The notes: generated by a model from the sequence alone, not told the origin. 38,268 bases of DNA from Vulcanimicrobiota bacterium (GCA_027459845.1 DAIDGS010000128.1:1-38268); one strand, 5' to 3'; shown: positions 16,184 to 25,569, counted from the first letter of the stretch. A program made the numbers and translations.

Positions 16184-18444
16184 CACGGGATCACGACCTT
16201 TCCGATGTACCCGACGTGCGCCGAGGAGTTGAAGGCGGTGAACCATACGTTTCCGTCCGGACCGGTCGTGATGCCGTCGAGTTGCATCTGCGTGGTCGAA
16301 ACCTCCATCTCGGTCACCTTGTCGGTGCGAACGTCGATCATCCCGACATAGCTTCCGGTCGACGTGCCGCGCGCGGTAAACCAGATATTGCCGTCGGGTC
16401 CGCTGGTGATCGCCTGGGGTTGCGAGGAGTACGGCATCGTGAGGTAGTGCACGGTGCTCCCGCTGCAGCAGGTCGAGGGCGCGAAGTAGGCCACGCCGCC
16501 AAACGTCGGAAGGGCTACCCACATGTTTCCGTCGGAGCCTAGCGTGATGCCGCCGAACACCGTCCCGGATCCAAAGCTGTAGCTCGATTCGGTCAGCGTC
16601 GTGCACGTGGTCGAGCAGTCCATCGTCCCGATGTGCTGATCGGTATTATCGGTCGTGAACAGGGTGTCGCCGGGACCGTTGGCGATCGCGCTCAACGCGT
16701 TCGATGCGCGCGCGATCTCACTTGGCGACGCATAGGGCGGCGACGACGTCGGCGCCGGATACGGAAAGGTGGAGACGGCGCCGCTCGGCGGGCTGGTTGC
16801 CAGTCCGTCGTCGACGAAGTGCATTTGAAAATCATTGCCGCGTACGATCGCGACCGGCGAACCGTAGCTCGTCGCGGCGAAATCGACGACCGGACAGGCG
16901 ATCGAGCTACCGGTGTCGCAGCCGGCGTGCCCGACCAACTCGATCTGACGCGGCCCTTGGAAGAGATCGGCGCTCGAACCGACGGCGTAGAGGTTGCCGT
17001 CACCGCCTGCCGCGAGCGCGCTGTAGTGCGTCCCCGCGCCCAGCGTCGTCCAGATCGGCGTGCAACTGGTCGCGCAGGCGCTCGGCACGAAGCGCCCGAT
17101 CTGCTGGTTACCGGTATCGGCGACCCAGATGCCCTTACCGTTCGGTCCGACCGCGAGCCCCTCGGGCTCGGCACTGGGAACCGCGAGCGGCGCGAGGTCG
17201 ATCGTGTAGGGTCCGACCACGATCGGCCCGAGGCCGCTTGCTCCGGTCACGGCGTACGTGAGGCTCGCGCTGGCGCCGTTGGCGTCGCCGATCTGAAACC
17301 CGTGGATGCTTGGTGACGTGGTGAGCGTCTGCGGCGAGAGGGTCATCGTGACCGTGCCCCCGGCGGCTGCCGGTGCGCAGCTCGCCGGTGCGCACGCGAC
17401 GCCGATGTCGGTGCGCCCAACCCAGCCTTGCGTGAACGTCCCCGCGTAGCTCGGTTCGCTGATCGCGGCGGTCGCGTCGCCGCCGTTCAGAACGAAGTTC
17501 AGCTGCGGGTTTCCGGTAGCGCTGTAGATGCTCGCTGGGGTAATCGTGACGTTCAGCGGCGCGACGGTGACGGCTGCGCTGCCGCTTCCGCTGGTGAAGG
17601 TGATGGTCGCCGGCAGCGCCGGGTTGGTGAAGGCGATCGCGGTATCATACGTGACGGTGACGGTGGTGTATCCGCTGGGACCGGGCGACGCGATCGTCGC
17701 GGGCGAGACCGCGATCGCGCCGGAACCGCCGTTGCTCACCGAGGCGACGATCGGCGCGGCGTAGTCTCCGGGCTGGGTGATGGTCGCGCCGCTGGCGTCC
17801 TGCGCGCCGACCGCGAGCGTCAAGACGTGCGTGGTGCCGTCGGCGTAGGCAGCCAGCGCGGCGACCGACGCGACGACCACCGTGGGGACGCCGTTGAGCA
17901 CGATCGCGAACTGCGCGCCGGGCGTGGCGGTGTCGACGGCGGCGCTGGTACCGCTGGCCAGCAGCGAGCCGGTCGCGCCGGGTTGCGAGTAGAGCGAAAC
18001 GTCGAGCACGACGGCGGCGGCTTCCGGTACGAGAAAACTCAGGGAGCAGGTCGTCCCCGAGCTGGAGGAACTGCAGCCCGGACTCGACGGCGTCAGGTTG
18101 GCGACCAGCGCGGCGTACCCGGCCGGAGCCGGGCCGCCGTCGACGCTCGCGATCGCGATCTCGATCGACGCGGTACCGCTGGAAATGAAGTGTGGTCCGC
18201 GCCGCCCGCCCAGCGGATGCATGACCGGCAGGTGGCGGCCGTGCTTGCGCCGCGGGATGAAGAGCTTGATCCTGGCACGGCGGCCGTGGTGCGGCCGGTG
18301 CGCGCCGGCCGGATCCAGCGCGGTGTGCGCCACCGCGGCCGGCGCACCGCCTGCAGCTGGAGGCAGCGCGGTGCGCCCCGCACACGCCGCCAAAACAAGA
18401 GCGCCGAGCGCCACGCCAAAGGCAAGCCACCGTCGAACAACCAT
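16183..18444 (-). CDS. Lipoprotein with virginiamycin B lyase (Vgb)-like beta-propeller
   Basis: A 753-residue lipoprotein: MVVRRWLAFGVALG, lipobox LVLAAC (Cys19), a His/Arg-rich segment (RPHHGRRARIKLFIPRRKH), a Ser/Thr/Ala-rich beta-sandwich region, and a C-terminal propeller. The propeller has Vgb-type blades: VGPNGKGIWVADTGNQQ, GGDGNLYAVG, GSDGNMWVAL, GPDGNIWFTARG and GPDGNVWFTAF. True Vgb opens the streptogramin B ring; the domain here is fused to other modules and the blade motif alone does not show lyase activity. ATG 18444 is chosen for its AAAAGGA ribosome site and the signal peptide, although the frame is open further upstream. First gene of a two-gene unit. Confidence 0.8.
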   Translation of the reverse strand: MVVRRWLAFGVALGALVLAACAGRTALPPAAGGAPAAVAHTALDPAGAHRPHHGRRARIKLFIPRRKHGRHLPVMHPLGGRRGPHFISSGTASIEIAIASVDGGPAPAGYAALVANLTPSSPGCSSSSSGTTCSLSFLVPEAAAVVLDVSLYSQPGATGSLLASGTSAAVDTATPGAQFAIVLNGVPTVVVASVAALAAYADGTTHVLTLAVGAQDASGATITQPGDYAAPIVASVSNGGSGAIAVSPATIASPGPSGYTTVTVTYDTAIAFTNPALPATITFTSGSGSAAVTVAPLNVTITPASIYSATGNPQLNFVLNGGDATAAISEPSYAGTFTQGWVGRTDIGVACAPASCAPAAAGGTVTMTLSPQTLTTSPSIHGFQIGDANGASASLTYAVTGASGLGPIVVGPYTIDLAPLAVPSAEPEGLAVGPNGKGIWVADTGNQQIGRFVPSACATSCTPIWTTLGAGTHYSALAAGGDGNLYAVGSSADLFQGPRQIELVGHAGCDTGSSIACPVVDFAATSYGSPVAIVRGNDFQMHFVDDGLATSPPSGAVSTFPYPAPTSSPPYASPSEIARASNALSAIANGPGDTLFTTDNTDQHIGTMDCSTTCTTLTESSYSFGSGTVFGGITLGSDGNMWVALPTFGGVAYFAPSTCCSGSTVHYLTMPYSSQPQAITSGPDGNIWFTARGTSTGSYVGMIDVRTDKVTEMEVSTTQMQLDGITTGPDGNVWFTAFNSSAHVGYIGKVVIP

Positions 18445-18575
18445 GATCGTCCTTTTCGCAGAAGCGCGGGCTCGCTTCGTCCCTTCGCGGAACGCTCGGC
18501 AAAGTCCCCGAGCCGCCTTCGCCGACCCTTCACCGTCGTTGCATCCGATTCTCATGCAGGCGGGCGCCGTGCGTG

Positions 18576-18586
18576 CCTACGATAGG
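18576..18586. promoter_or_regulatory. Palindrome CCTACGATAGG overlapping a -10 element next to a start codon
   Basis: The palindrome (CCTA, centre CGA, TAGG) contains the -10-like hexamer TACGAT (18578-18583), only 5 nt before the ATG of the downstream gene. No -35 match is seen at the right distance. The layout suggests a leaderless transcript whose promoter could be covered by a repressor dimer; that is inference. Confidence 0.4.
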
Positions 18587-18588
18587 AC

Positions 18589-19410
18589 ATGGTACATCGC
18601 ATCGCTCGCCCGGCAGCCGCGGCCCTGGTCGCCGCCGCTCTCCTGCTCGGCTCGACCGCGCGCCCGGCGCGCGCCAACACCACGACGACGCTGCTGATCA
18701 CGGCAGCCGCCGTCGCCGCGCTCGCGACCGCGGTCAACGTTTCCGAGAAGAGCGCCAAGGCGCATCAAGTCGTCGGCTACTTGCAGAACGGCTCGGTCGT
18801 CTATGCCGACGGTCACGTCGTCGCTCCGAACGGGCAGTCGTGGTATCCCGGCAACTACGGTCAAAACATCACCTGCAGCGGCATGCAGTGTGCGATCGTC
18901 GGCGGAGCCGTCGGTTACGGCGGCTACTATGGCAGTCCATACGGTAATAACTCGTACGGCAATAACCCGTACGGCAGCGCTTACCCGCCCGGCTATGGAA
19001 GCGCGTACGTTCCCGGCTACGGCAACTCGTATTCACCCGGCTACGGCGGTTCGTACCCGCCCGGCTACGGCGGTTCGTATTCGCCCGGCTACGGCGGTTC
19101 GTATTCGCCCGGCTACGGCGGTTCGTATCCGCCCGGCTACGGCGGTTCGTATCCGCCCGGCTACGGCGGCTCGTACCCGCCCGGCTACGGTGGTTCGTAT
19201 GCGCCGAACTCCAACGAGCGCATGGTGCCGGTGGGCGCTTCGCATCCGCATCCGATCGCGGCACCGATCGGCGCGGCTCACCTCACGCCGGTGCGGATCG
19301 TGCATCGCGTTCCGGTGATGCACCCGCTGCACCCCGTGCATCTGGTACGCCTCGCCCCGCAGTGGAAGCGCTTCGGTAAAGGCGCGCCCCCGGCCGGACG
19401 CGCCGCCTAG
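18589..19410 (+). CDS. Exported Tyr/Gly/Pro-repeat protein
   Basis: A 273-residue protein with a Sec signal peptide (MVHRIARPAAAALVAAALLLGSTARPARA) and a second hydrophobic stretch (LLITAAAVAALATAV). A short globular part follows (VVGYLQNGSVVYADGHVVAPNGQSWYPGNY) with two cysteines in ITCSGMQC. The centre is nine copies of an 8-residue unit G-[GS]-S/A-Y-x-P-G-Y, and the C-terminus is a basic His/Pro/Arg tail. Repeats of this kind occur in adhesive, matrix or cell-surface proteins that self-associate. I do not recognise the family. The next gene, a GH16 lipoprotein, begins 39 nt after its stop, so the two may be co-expressed. Confidence 0.75.
   Translation: MVHRIARPAAAALVAAALLLGSTARPARANTTTTLLITAAAVAALATAVNVSEKSAKAHQVVGYLQNGSVVYADGHVVAPNGQSWYPGNYGQNITCSGMQCAIVGGAVGYGGYYGSPYGNNSYGNNPYGSAYPPGYGSAYVPGYGNSYSPGYGGSYPPGYGGSYSPGYGGSYSPGYGGSYPPGYGGSYPPGYGGSYPPGYGGSYAPNSNERMVPVGASHPHPIAAPIGAAHLTPVRIVHRVPVMHPLHPVHLVRLAPQWKRFGKGAPPAGRAA
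18973..19188 (+). repeat. Nine 24-bp tandem repeats coding G-x-S-Y-x-P-G-Y
   Basis: Each unit is exactly 24 bp and stays in frame. The first two or three copies are diverged and the later ones are nearly identical at the DNA level, differing mainly at the codon pair for SP or PP. The gradient suggests recent expansion at the 3' end, and copy number may vary between strains. Confidence 0.85.
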
Positions 19411-19449
19411 CGCGCTCGGCTCGGCCGGGCCGCGGCCGATAGAGAAGAC

Positions 19450-20310
19450 ATGAAACCTGCGACCGTCGCGCTCGCGCTGCTCCTCACCGGCTGCGCGAGC
19501 GCGAGCGTTACTCCGCCCTCCCGCGCGCCCGACCTGCCGTCGGCGACGACATCCACCGGGGCGGCGCGACTGCTGCTCGACGACGAGTTCAACGGTTCCG
19601 CGCTCGATCCGAAGCTCTGGTCGACGTGTTATAGCTGGGCGCCGCACGACGGCGGCTGCAGCAACAATCCGTCGCTCGAGCTGGAGTGGTACACGCCGCA
19701 CAACGTACGGCTCGCGGGCGGATTGCTGCAGTTGGTGGCGCGTCGCCGGCAGGTGGTCAAGAACGATCCGTATACCTCGGGAATGATCGCGACCGGCGGC
19801 TGGCTGGCGCGCAACGGCACGACCCATCCGGCCACCTTCGGGTTTCTCTATGGCTACGCCGAGATTCGGGCCAAGCTGCCGCGCGGTGCCGGGATGTGGC
19901 CGGCCTTCTGGCTGGTGCCGACCGATCGCAGTTGGCCGCCCGAGATCGACATCATGGAGTTTCAGGGCGTGGCGCCGCGGATCGACTTCGTCACCGTGCA
20001 CTGGCGCGATGCCAAGGGCAATCTGCAGCAGAACGGCAGCGCGGTCGACGTGCATCGCGACCTGTCGGCCGGTTTCCACACCTACGCGGTCGATTGGGAG
20101 CCGTCGTCGATCACCTGGTATTTCGACGGTCGCGCGATCAAGCGTTTCACCGATGCGCGCTGGATCGCGCACACCCCGATGTACCCGATTCTCAACCTCG
20201 CCATCGGCGGCTGGCTGCCGGGCCAGCTCGCACCCGTAGCGTCGAGCTTCCCGGCAACCTTTGCCGTCGATTACATCCGCATCTGGAACCGCAAGCCGGC
20301 TACGCCTTGA
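19450..20310 (+). CDS. GH16-family endo-beta-glucanase (laminarinase-like) lipoprotein
   Basis: Glycoside hydrolase family 16 enzymes cut beta-1,3(4)-glucans or related galactans. This 286-residue protein has a lipobox (LLLTGC, Cys15) and the active-site signature EIDIMEFQG, with nucleophile E165, D167 and acid/base E170 in the beta-bulge form E-x-D-x-x-E. Aromatic substrate-groove segments GAGMWPAFWLVP and DWEPSSITWYFDGRAIKRF are present, and the end AVDYIRIWNRK is the usual last strand. It is probably anchored on the cell surface or periplasmic side and could serve glucan degradation or wall/matrix remodelling. The 3' end overlaps the convergent flavoprotein gene by 11 bp. Confidence 0.92.
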   Translation: MKPATVALALLLTGCASASVTPPSRAPDLPSATTSTGAARLLLDDEFNGSALDPKLWSTCYSWAPHDGGCSNNPSLELEWYTPHNVRLAGGLLQLVARRRQVVKNDPYTSGMIATGGWLARNGTTHPATFGFLYGYAEIRAKLPRGAGMWPAFWLVPTDRSWPPEIDIMEFQGVAPRIDFVTVHWRDAKGNLQQNGSAVDVHRDLSAGFHTYAVDWEPSSITWYFDGRAIKRFTDARWIAHTPMYPILNLAIGGWLPGQLAPVASSFPATFAVDYIRIWNRKPATP

Positions 20311-21877
20311 GCATGACGCGCGCCGCGTTCCAGCCGGAAGCGCCCATCACGCCGCCGCCCGGATGGGCTGCCGCGCCGCACATGAAGAGCCCCCGGATCG
20401 GCGTGTTGTAGCTTGCGAAACCGGGTACCGGCCGGAACATGAAGAGCTGGTGCAGCGGCATCGCGCCTTGGAAGATGCTGCCGCCGGTCAGTCCAAAGGT
20501 CGATTCGAGATCGACCGGCGTGAGGATCTGGCGCGCGATCACCGAGCTCTTGAAACCCGGCGCGTAGCGTTCGACGACGTCGAAGCAGCGGTCCGCGTAC
20601 TCGTTGCGCTTGGCGTCGGTCCACGGACCGTCGGCGAGTTCGTACGGGGCGTACTGCGTGAACATCGACATCAGGTGCTTGCCGGCCGGGGCGACGGTCG
20701 GATCGAGCGAGGAGGGCATGGTGCACTCGACGATCGGCTCGCTCGACATGCGTCCGTACTTCGCGTCGTCGTAGGCACGCTCGATGAAATCCTGATCCGG
20801 GCACAGGTGGACGGTGCCGAAGTGCTGCGGACCGGGCTCGTGGCCGGGCAGCGCGCTGAAGCTAGGCAGCCGCTCGAGCGCAACGTTGATCTTGCACGAC
20901 GCGCTGCTGTATGAGATGCGTGCGATCGCGGCGTTGAAGTCGGGCGGCAGTTCGGCCGGATCGAGCAGCCGCTGAAAGGTCAGGTGACAGTCGACGCCGC
21001 TGGCCACCTTCTTGGCGTGGAACTCGTCGCCGTTGCGGAGCGCGACGCCCGTCACGGCGCCGTTCTTGGTGAGGATCTTGGCGACCTCGGCCTCGGTGCG
21101 AATCTCCACGCCGAGGTCCTTCGCCGCAGCGGCGATCGCCTGCGTCAAGCCGCCCATCCCGCCTTTGACGTAACTCCACACGCCGCGCTTGCCGTTGGTT
21201 TCGCCCATGACGTGATGGAAGAGCACGTACGCGGTGCCGGGCATCGAGGGCGCCATGAACGCGCCGATGATGGCGTCGGTCGCGATCGTGCCTTTGAGTT
21301 CTTCGGATTCGAACCAGCGATCGAGAATCGGCCGCGCCGCGCCGGTAAGCACTTCGATCGCCTCGCCCATCCCCGGGCCGAGCTTCTGCAGCGCCCGCCC
21401 CATCGCGCCCATTTCGAGCAGCGAACCGAGATTGGGCCGGAGCAGGTTGGGCGGAACCTTCACCAGCGTCGGCTCGACCACCGAGGCGACGCGCTCCAGC
21501 ATCGCTTCGTACTGCGGATAACGCTCGGCGTCGCGGCGGCTGAACTTCGCGATCTCCTCGACGTCCTTATGGGAGCCGGTGCCGAGCATCAGGTAGCGCC
21601 CGTCGAGGAACGGCGAAAACGAGGCCGGGTTCCGTTCGATCGGCTCGAAACCGTAGTCGCGCAGGCGCAAGTCGCGAATGATCTCGGGACGGAACAGGCT
21701 GTTGACGTAGGCCGCGGTCGAGACCTTGAAGCCGGGGAAGACCTCTTCGGTGACGCACGCGCCGCCCACCAGATGGCGTCGTTCCAACACCAGCACCTTC
21801 CATTTGGCGCGCGCGAGGTAGCAGGCGGTCACGAGGCCGTTGTGGCCACCGCCGATGATGATCGCGTCGTAGTTCAT
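20300..21877 (-). CDS. PYROXD2/CrtI-like FAD-dependent oxidoreductase
   Basis: A 525-residue flavoprotein of the phytoene-desaturase-like superfamily. The N-terminal FAD site is AIIIGGGHNGLVTACYLA followed by VLVLERRHLVGGAC; the C-terminal FAD-contact segment is GLFMCGAAAHPGGGVMGASG. It is full length for the PYROXD2 clade (animal homologues are about 580 residues) and has MPGTAYVLFHHVMGE and SYVKGGMGGL motifs typical of that clade. Substrates of bacterial members are mostly unknown; carotenoid desaturation is not implied because no other carotenoid gene is nearby. Its ATG lies 4 nt after the TonB-receptor stop, making it the last gene of the leftward operon led by a Rieske oxygenase. Confidence 0.85.
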   Translation of the reverse strand: MNYDAIIIGGGHNGLVTACYLARAKWKVLVLERRHLVGGACVTEEVFPGFKVSTAAYVNSLFRPEIIRDLRLRDYGFEPIERNPASFSPFLDGRYLMLGTGSHKDVEEIAKFSRRDAERYPQYEAMLERVASVVEPTLVKVPPNLLRPNLGSLLEMGAMGRALQKLGPGMGEAIEVLTGAARPILDRWFESEELKGTIATDAIIGAFMAPSMPGTAYVLFHHVMGETNGKRGVWSYVKGGMGGLTQAIAAAAKDLGVEIRTEAEVAKILTKNGAVTGVALRNGDEFHAKKVASGVDCHLTFQRLLDPAELPPDFNAAIARISYSSASCKINVALERLPSFSALPGHEPGPQHFGTVHLCPDQDFIERAYDDAKYGRMSSEPIVECTMPSSLDPTVAPAGKHLMSMFTQYAPYELADGPWTDAKRNEYADRCFDVVERYAPGFKSSVIARQILTPVDLESTFGLTGGSIFQGAMPLHQLFMFRPVPGFASYNTPIRGLFMCGAAAHPGGGVMGASGWNAARVMLKA

Positions 21878-21881
21878 AACG

Positions 21882-24800
21882 TCAGAGTCGTACTTTCATG
21901 CTGAGATAGGCGTTGAAGGGTTCGTTGAGCGAACTCGAGAGATCGTTGTACGCGCCGAAGTACGGCTCGTACGGATACTTGAGAAACGTCTGCACGTTGT
22001 CGCCGGGATTGTAGGCGTTGCCGACCGGCGGCGTGGCCGGCCCACCCACCAAATCGGTGTAGAGGCAGACGTTGCTGCCCGAGAGGTAGGTAAAGCGCGT
22101 CTGCTGGCCGCCGAAGCAGGTTTGCACCAGGTTTGCCAGCGCGAGCGAGAGCGTCACGCGCGGCGTCACCTCGTACGAGAGTTGCAGGTTGCCGAGCAAC
22201 TGCGCCGGTTCGCGGAACGCCCCGATGGCGTCGAACTGCCCGGTGTAGGGGTCGGGGATCGAGAGCGTTGCCAGGCAGGTTGCGCTGCCGCCGCTGGTGG
22301 TGTCGGCGTTGTACGGGGAGCCGCCGAGCGCGCCGTACGGATAGCGTGGATCGCCGGCGGTGCTGCCGGGTAGCGCCGCGCAGCCGCCGGCGGCCGGATC
22401 GATGCCCGGCGTGGTCAGCGGCGCGCCGTAGCGATTGCCGGCTTGGAACTGCAGCGACGGCGTGATCGAGAAGCGATTGTGCTTGTAGTTCAGGACCAGC
22501 GTTGCGACGTAGGGATAGTTATAGGCATTGACGCCCGAGCCGATCGGTCCGGGGAACGTCGAGTACGGGAGATACGACGCGTTCGGATCGAGGAGGCCGA
22601 AGCCGGGCGAGTTCCAGTAGGGATTTGCGATCGAACCCTTCGCGCATCCCGGCGACGGCGTGCCGTCGGGCATGAAGCACGGCGCGGCGGCGACGCCGGT
22701 CGAGGTCGAGCCGCAGACCGGCGTTCCAAACTGCACCTTTCCGTAGTCGGCGCCGCCCGGCGCGCACGCCTTGGTATAGGCGTTGTACTGCGAGATGCCG
22801 GCGTTGGCGGCCGAGAGGATCGTGGTTCCGTTGGGCAGCTTGTTGTACTTGAAGGTTGCGTACGTGTACGCAAACGAGAGTTGTGCCGCAAAACCGTTGC
22901 GGTTGAAGTCGCCCTTGTCGAACTGGAACTCGAAGCCGCGCGAGGTCTGATTGGCGGCATTGAGTCCCGACGTGAGGCCGGTGGCGTAGTTGATGTAGAA
23001 GTTGGAGACTTCGTCCTGCGTCTGCCGCAAGAACGGCGTCAGCTTGAACGACATGTCGGTGCCCTTGAAATGGTGCTCGATCGAGAAGTCGCTATTGAAC
23101 GAGATCGACGGCCGCACTTGGTGGCCCGGGCTGTTGAAGCCGAGCGAGTAGAACTGGGTCAACACGTCGGGCAAGTTCTGCTGCAGTCCGTCGTACTGTT
23201 CGTACGCCGCGCTCGGCTGCTCGTTGTACTTGCCATAGCTCGCGCGCAGCACGGTATCGGGGTCCACCGTGTAGGTCATGCCGATTCGCGGCTGCACGAT
23301 GTTGTAGTCGAAGGACGCTTGGGTGTTCTGCAGGTTCGCGTTGACGTACTGCGAGCCGAAGTGGGAACACGGCACCTGCGCGTTGGTGCTCCACGGCCCG
23401 CCGAAGGCGCTGCGATCGACCAAGGTCAGCGTCTGCGTATCGTAGCACGTGTCTTGGTTGAAGGCGTCGAACCAGAACGCGCGCGCCGGTCCGGTGTTGG
23501 TGTTCGGTCCGACGAAGCTGTAGTTGTCGATGCGCACCCCGAAGTTGAAGTTGAGCTTATCCGAGGGTTGCCACTGATCGGTGAGGGAGAAACCGGTGAA
23601 GATCGGGCGCACCGTGTTGTTGAGGCCGTACGCCCCGCCTTCGGCCGCGAAGTAGGCGCATTTGACGCCGCCGCAGGTCATGTTGGCGGCGTTCGGCGGC
23701 AGCGTTCCGTTGTAGACGTTGTAGAGCGACGCGTAGGTTGGCAGATTGCCGTAGCTGATGTTGCTGCCGCCGCCGTCGGAGCAGGTGGTCGGCGTGGCGG
23801 CACCGATACCCGAGGCCGGCGCGATGTAGCAGGTGCCGCTATCGATTGCTCGCGGATTGACCAGCACCGCGAAACTGTCGGCATAGTCGAACATCTGCTC
23901 GTTATAGATGCGCGCGCCGGTGGCGGTGGTGTACGAGGCTTCGGCTTCGAGCAGATTCTGGGGATTGAACTGATCGGTAAAGGCGAGGCTGAGGCCGCGG
24001 GTGTGGTTGTTGATCTCGTAGTCGCCGCTGTCGTAATACGCATAGGGCTGCAGCGACATCATCGGACCGTTTTCGATCCAGTCCGAGTAGTAGGTGTAGC
24101 CGTATAGGCGCAGATACGCGCTCGGGCTGAGATTCTTCTGATACTGCAGCTTGACGATGGCTTGTCCGTTATAGCCGCGGTCGCGCTGGTTGAACGGGTC
24201 GGGGATCGGCCCTTGGAACGCGTGCGGCGGCGACGACGGATAGTAGTATGGGCCGACCAGCGAGGCGTAGTTGGAGGGGAGCAGCGCGCCGACCGGACCG
24301 TTGTACTGATAGCTATCGAGATAGTACGGCGGCGGTGCGCCGACCGTGGCGACGTAGTTGTTCAGCCCTTCGTCGTTGATCGAGCTGAAGAAGGTCGTGA
24401 AGATTTCGTCGTTGTCGTAGAGCAGTTGAATGTCGTCGCGCAACCCGCCGTGCTTGTGCGGGATGGCGAAGTGAAGGTTGACGACCGAGGTGCGGGTCGC
24501 GATGTTGGCCGCGTTGGCGGTGCCGAACCCGATCGGACCGAGAATCCAGCCGGGCGTGCCGTTTTGCCCGACATTGGGGACTCCGTTGGTATAGCACGAC
24601 GGCAGCGACGGCGCCGCGCCGCCGGGGCACGCACCCAACTGCTGTCCGAAGGTATTGGCGTAGGCGGCGCCGCCGAACTGATCGACGTAGCGGTGATCTT
24701 GGTTGTAGCCGCCGATGCCGACGTAGTAAGAGAAGGTGCGGTCGGGGTTCGACCCGCCGGCTTCGGCGCTGAGGCTGTGATAGAACGTCGTCGAGCCGAC

Positions 24801-25568
24801 GCCGGCGTTGAGCGTCGCGTAGCCCGGATAGGTGCCGGTCTTGATGACTTGATTGATGAAACCGGCGAGGCCCTGGGCTTCCGCATTGGAGGGCGTCGCG
24901 CCGGTGTAGACCTGCAGCTCCAGCTGTCCCAGCGATGAGAGCGAGCCCGAAGGATAGTTGTCGAAGGCGCGGTTGACCGGAATGCCGTCGAACTCGTAAC
25001 CGACTTCGTACGAGTCGCCGCCGCGCACGTGGACGGCCTGATTGTAGCCGTTCTGGTTGGCCGGCACGTACGCCCCAGGAACGCTCGCGACGGCCGAGTA
25101 GGCGCTATTGAGGTTGCCGCCGCCACCGAGCACCGAGAGCCGGCTCTGCTGCGCGGCGTTGACCGAGTAGAGATCGGCGGTCGTCCCCGGCCGCACCAGG
25201 CTCGATGCGCTACGTGAGGTGACCCGGGCGATCGTTTTGAGCGCGCTGCTCAGCACCAGCGTGAGCGCCTGCTGCGCATCGGCGAAGACCGCGACGCCGG
25301 GATAGGAGGCCGGCGCGTAGCCGGGCTTGCTGACGTCGACGGTGTACTCGTCGGGGGCGAGTGAGACGAACGCGAAGTGTCCGCCTGCGTCGGTGGTCGC
25401 GCTTGCCACCTGCGATGGGCTCGTGACGGTGACCTTGGCGCCGGCGATCGGCGCTTTGGTGGTTGCGTCGGTGACGATGCCGTTGAGGCCGCCGGTGGTA
25501 CCGGCAATCGCGGGAAGATACCAGGCCGCCAAAGCCAGGACGGCGAGAATGGCCAGCGTTCGTTTCAT
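21882..25568 (-). CDS. TonB-dependent receptor with N-terminal carboxypeptidase-regulatory domain (Oar-like)
   Basis: An outer-membrane receptor of 1228 residues. Order: signal peptide (1-23), a carboxypeptidase-regulatory-like Ig fold (about 25-105: LNGIVTDATTKAPIAGAKVTV, YTVDVSKPGY), a plug domain (about 130-230: VHVRGGDSYEVGYEFDGIPV, VYTGATPSNAEAQGLAGFIN), then a long beta-barrel with many Tyr/Asn-rich loops and paired cysteines. It ends in AYLSMKVRL, an amphipathic last strand although the final residue is Leu, not Phe. No clear TonB box is seen. Receptors of this layout import or bind bulky ligands or peptides. It starts one nucleotide after the stop of the BNR-propeller gene, so the two proteins are made together. 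Confidence 0.9.
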   Translation of the reverse strand: MKRTLAILAVLALAAWYLPAIAGTTGGLNGIVTDATTKAPIAGAKVTVTSPSQVASATTDAGGHFAFVSLAPDEYTVDVSKPGYAPASYPGVAVFADAQQALTLVLSSALKTIARVTSRSASSLVRPGTTADLYSVNAAQQSRLSVLGGGGNLNSAYSAVASVPGAYVPANQNGYNQAVHVRGGDSYEVGYEFDGIPVNRAFDNYPSGSLSSLGQLELQVYTGATPSNAEAQGLAGFINQVIKTGTYPGYATLNAGVGSTTFYHSLSAEAGGSNPDRTFSYYVGIGGYNQDHRYVDQFGGAAYANTFGQQLGACPGGAAPSLPSCYTNGVPNVGQNGTPGWILGPIGFGTANAANIATRTSVVNLHFAIPHKHGGLRDDIQLLYDNDEIFTTFFSSINDEGLNNYVATVGAPPPYYLDSYQYNGPVGALLPSNYASLVGPYYYPSSPPHAFQGPIPDPFNQRDRGYNGQAIVKLQYQKNLSPSAYLRLYGYTYYSDWIENGPMMSLQPYAYYDSGDYEINNHTRGLSLAFTDQFNPQNLLEAEASYTTATGARIYNEQMFDYADSFAVLVNPRAIDSGTCYIAPASGIGAATPTTCSDGGGSNISYGNLPTYASLYNVYNGTLPPNAANMTCGGVKCAYFAAEGGAYGLNNTVRPIFTGFSLTDQWQPSDKLNFNFGVRIDNYSFVGPNTNTGPARAFWFDAFNQDTCYDTQTLTLVDRSAFGGPWSTNAQVPCSHFGSQYVNANLQNTQASFDYNIVQPRIGMTYTVDPDTVLRASYGKYNEQPSAAYEQYDGLQQNLPDVLTQFYSLGFNSPGHQVRPSISFNSDFSIEHHFKGTDMSFKLTPFLRQTQDEVSNFYINYATGLTSGLNAANQTSRGFEFQFDKGDFNRNGFAAQLSFAYTYATFKYNKLPNGTTILSAANAGISQYNAYTKACAPGGADYGKVQFGTPVCGSTSTGVAAAPCFMPDGTPSPGCAKGSIANPYWNSPGFGLLDPNASYLPYSTFPGPIGSGVNAYNYPYVATLVLNYKHNRFSITPSLQFQAGNRYGAPLTTPGIDPAAGGCAALPGSTAGDPRYPYGALGGSPYNADTTSGGSATCLATLSIPDPYTGQFDAIGAFREPAQLLGNLQLSYEVTPRVTLSLALANLVQTCFGGQQTRFTYLSGSNVCLYTDLVGGPATPPVGNAYNPGDNVQTFLKYPYEPYFGAYNDLSSSLNEPFNAYLSMKVRL

Positions 25569-25569
25569 C

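Noticed and set aside
18973-19188. CRISPR-like array
   Set aside because: The repeats are contiguous 24-bp units with no spacers and code in frame for a peptide repeat.
20300-21877. Phytoene desaturase for carotenoid synthesis
   Set aside because: Motifs fit the PYROXD2 clade better and no crtB, crtE or other carotenoid gene is nearby.
22443-24107. Open frame of 554 codons on the plus strand opposite the TonB receptor
   Set aside because: Composition is Val/Arg/Gly-rich without motifs, and the receptor frame explains the sequence.
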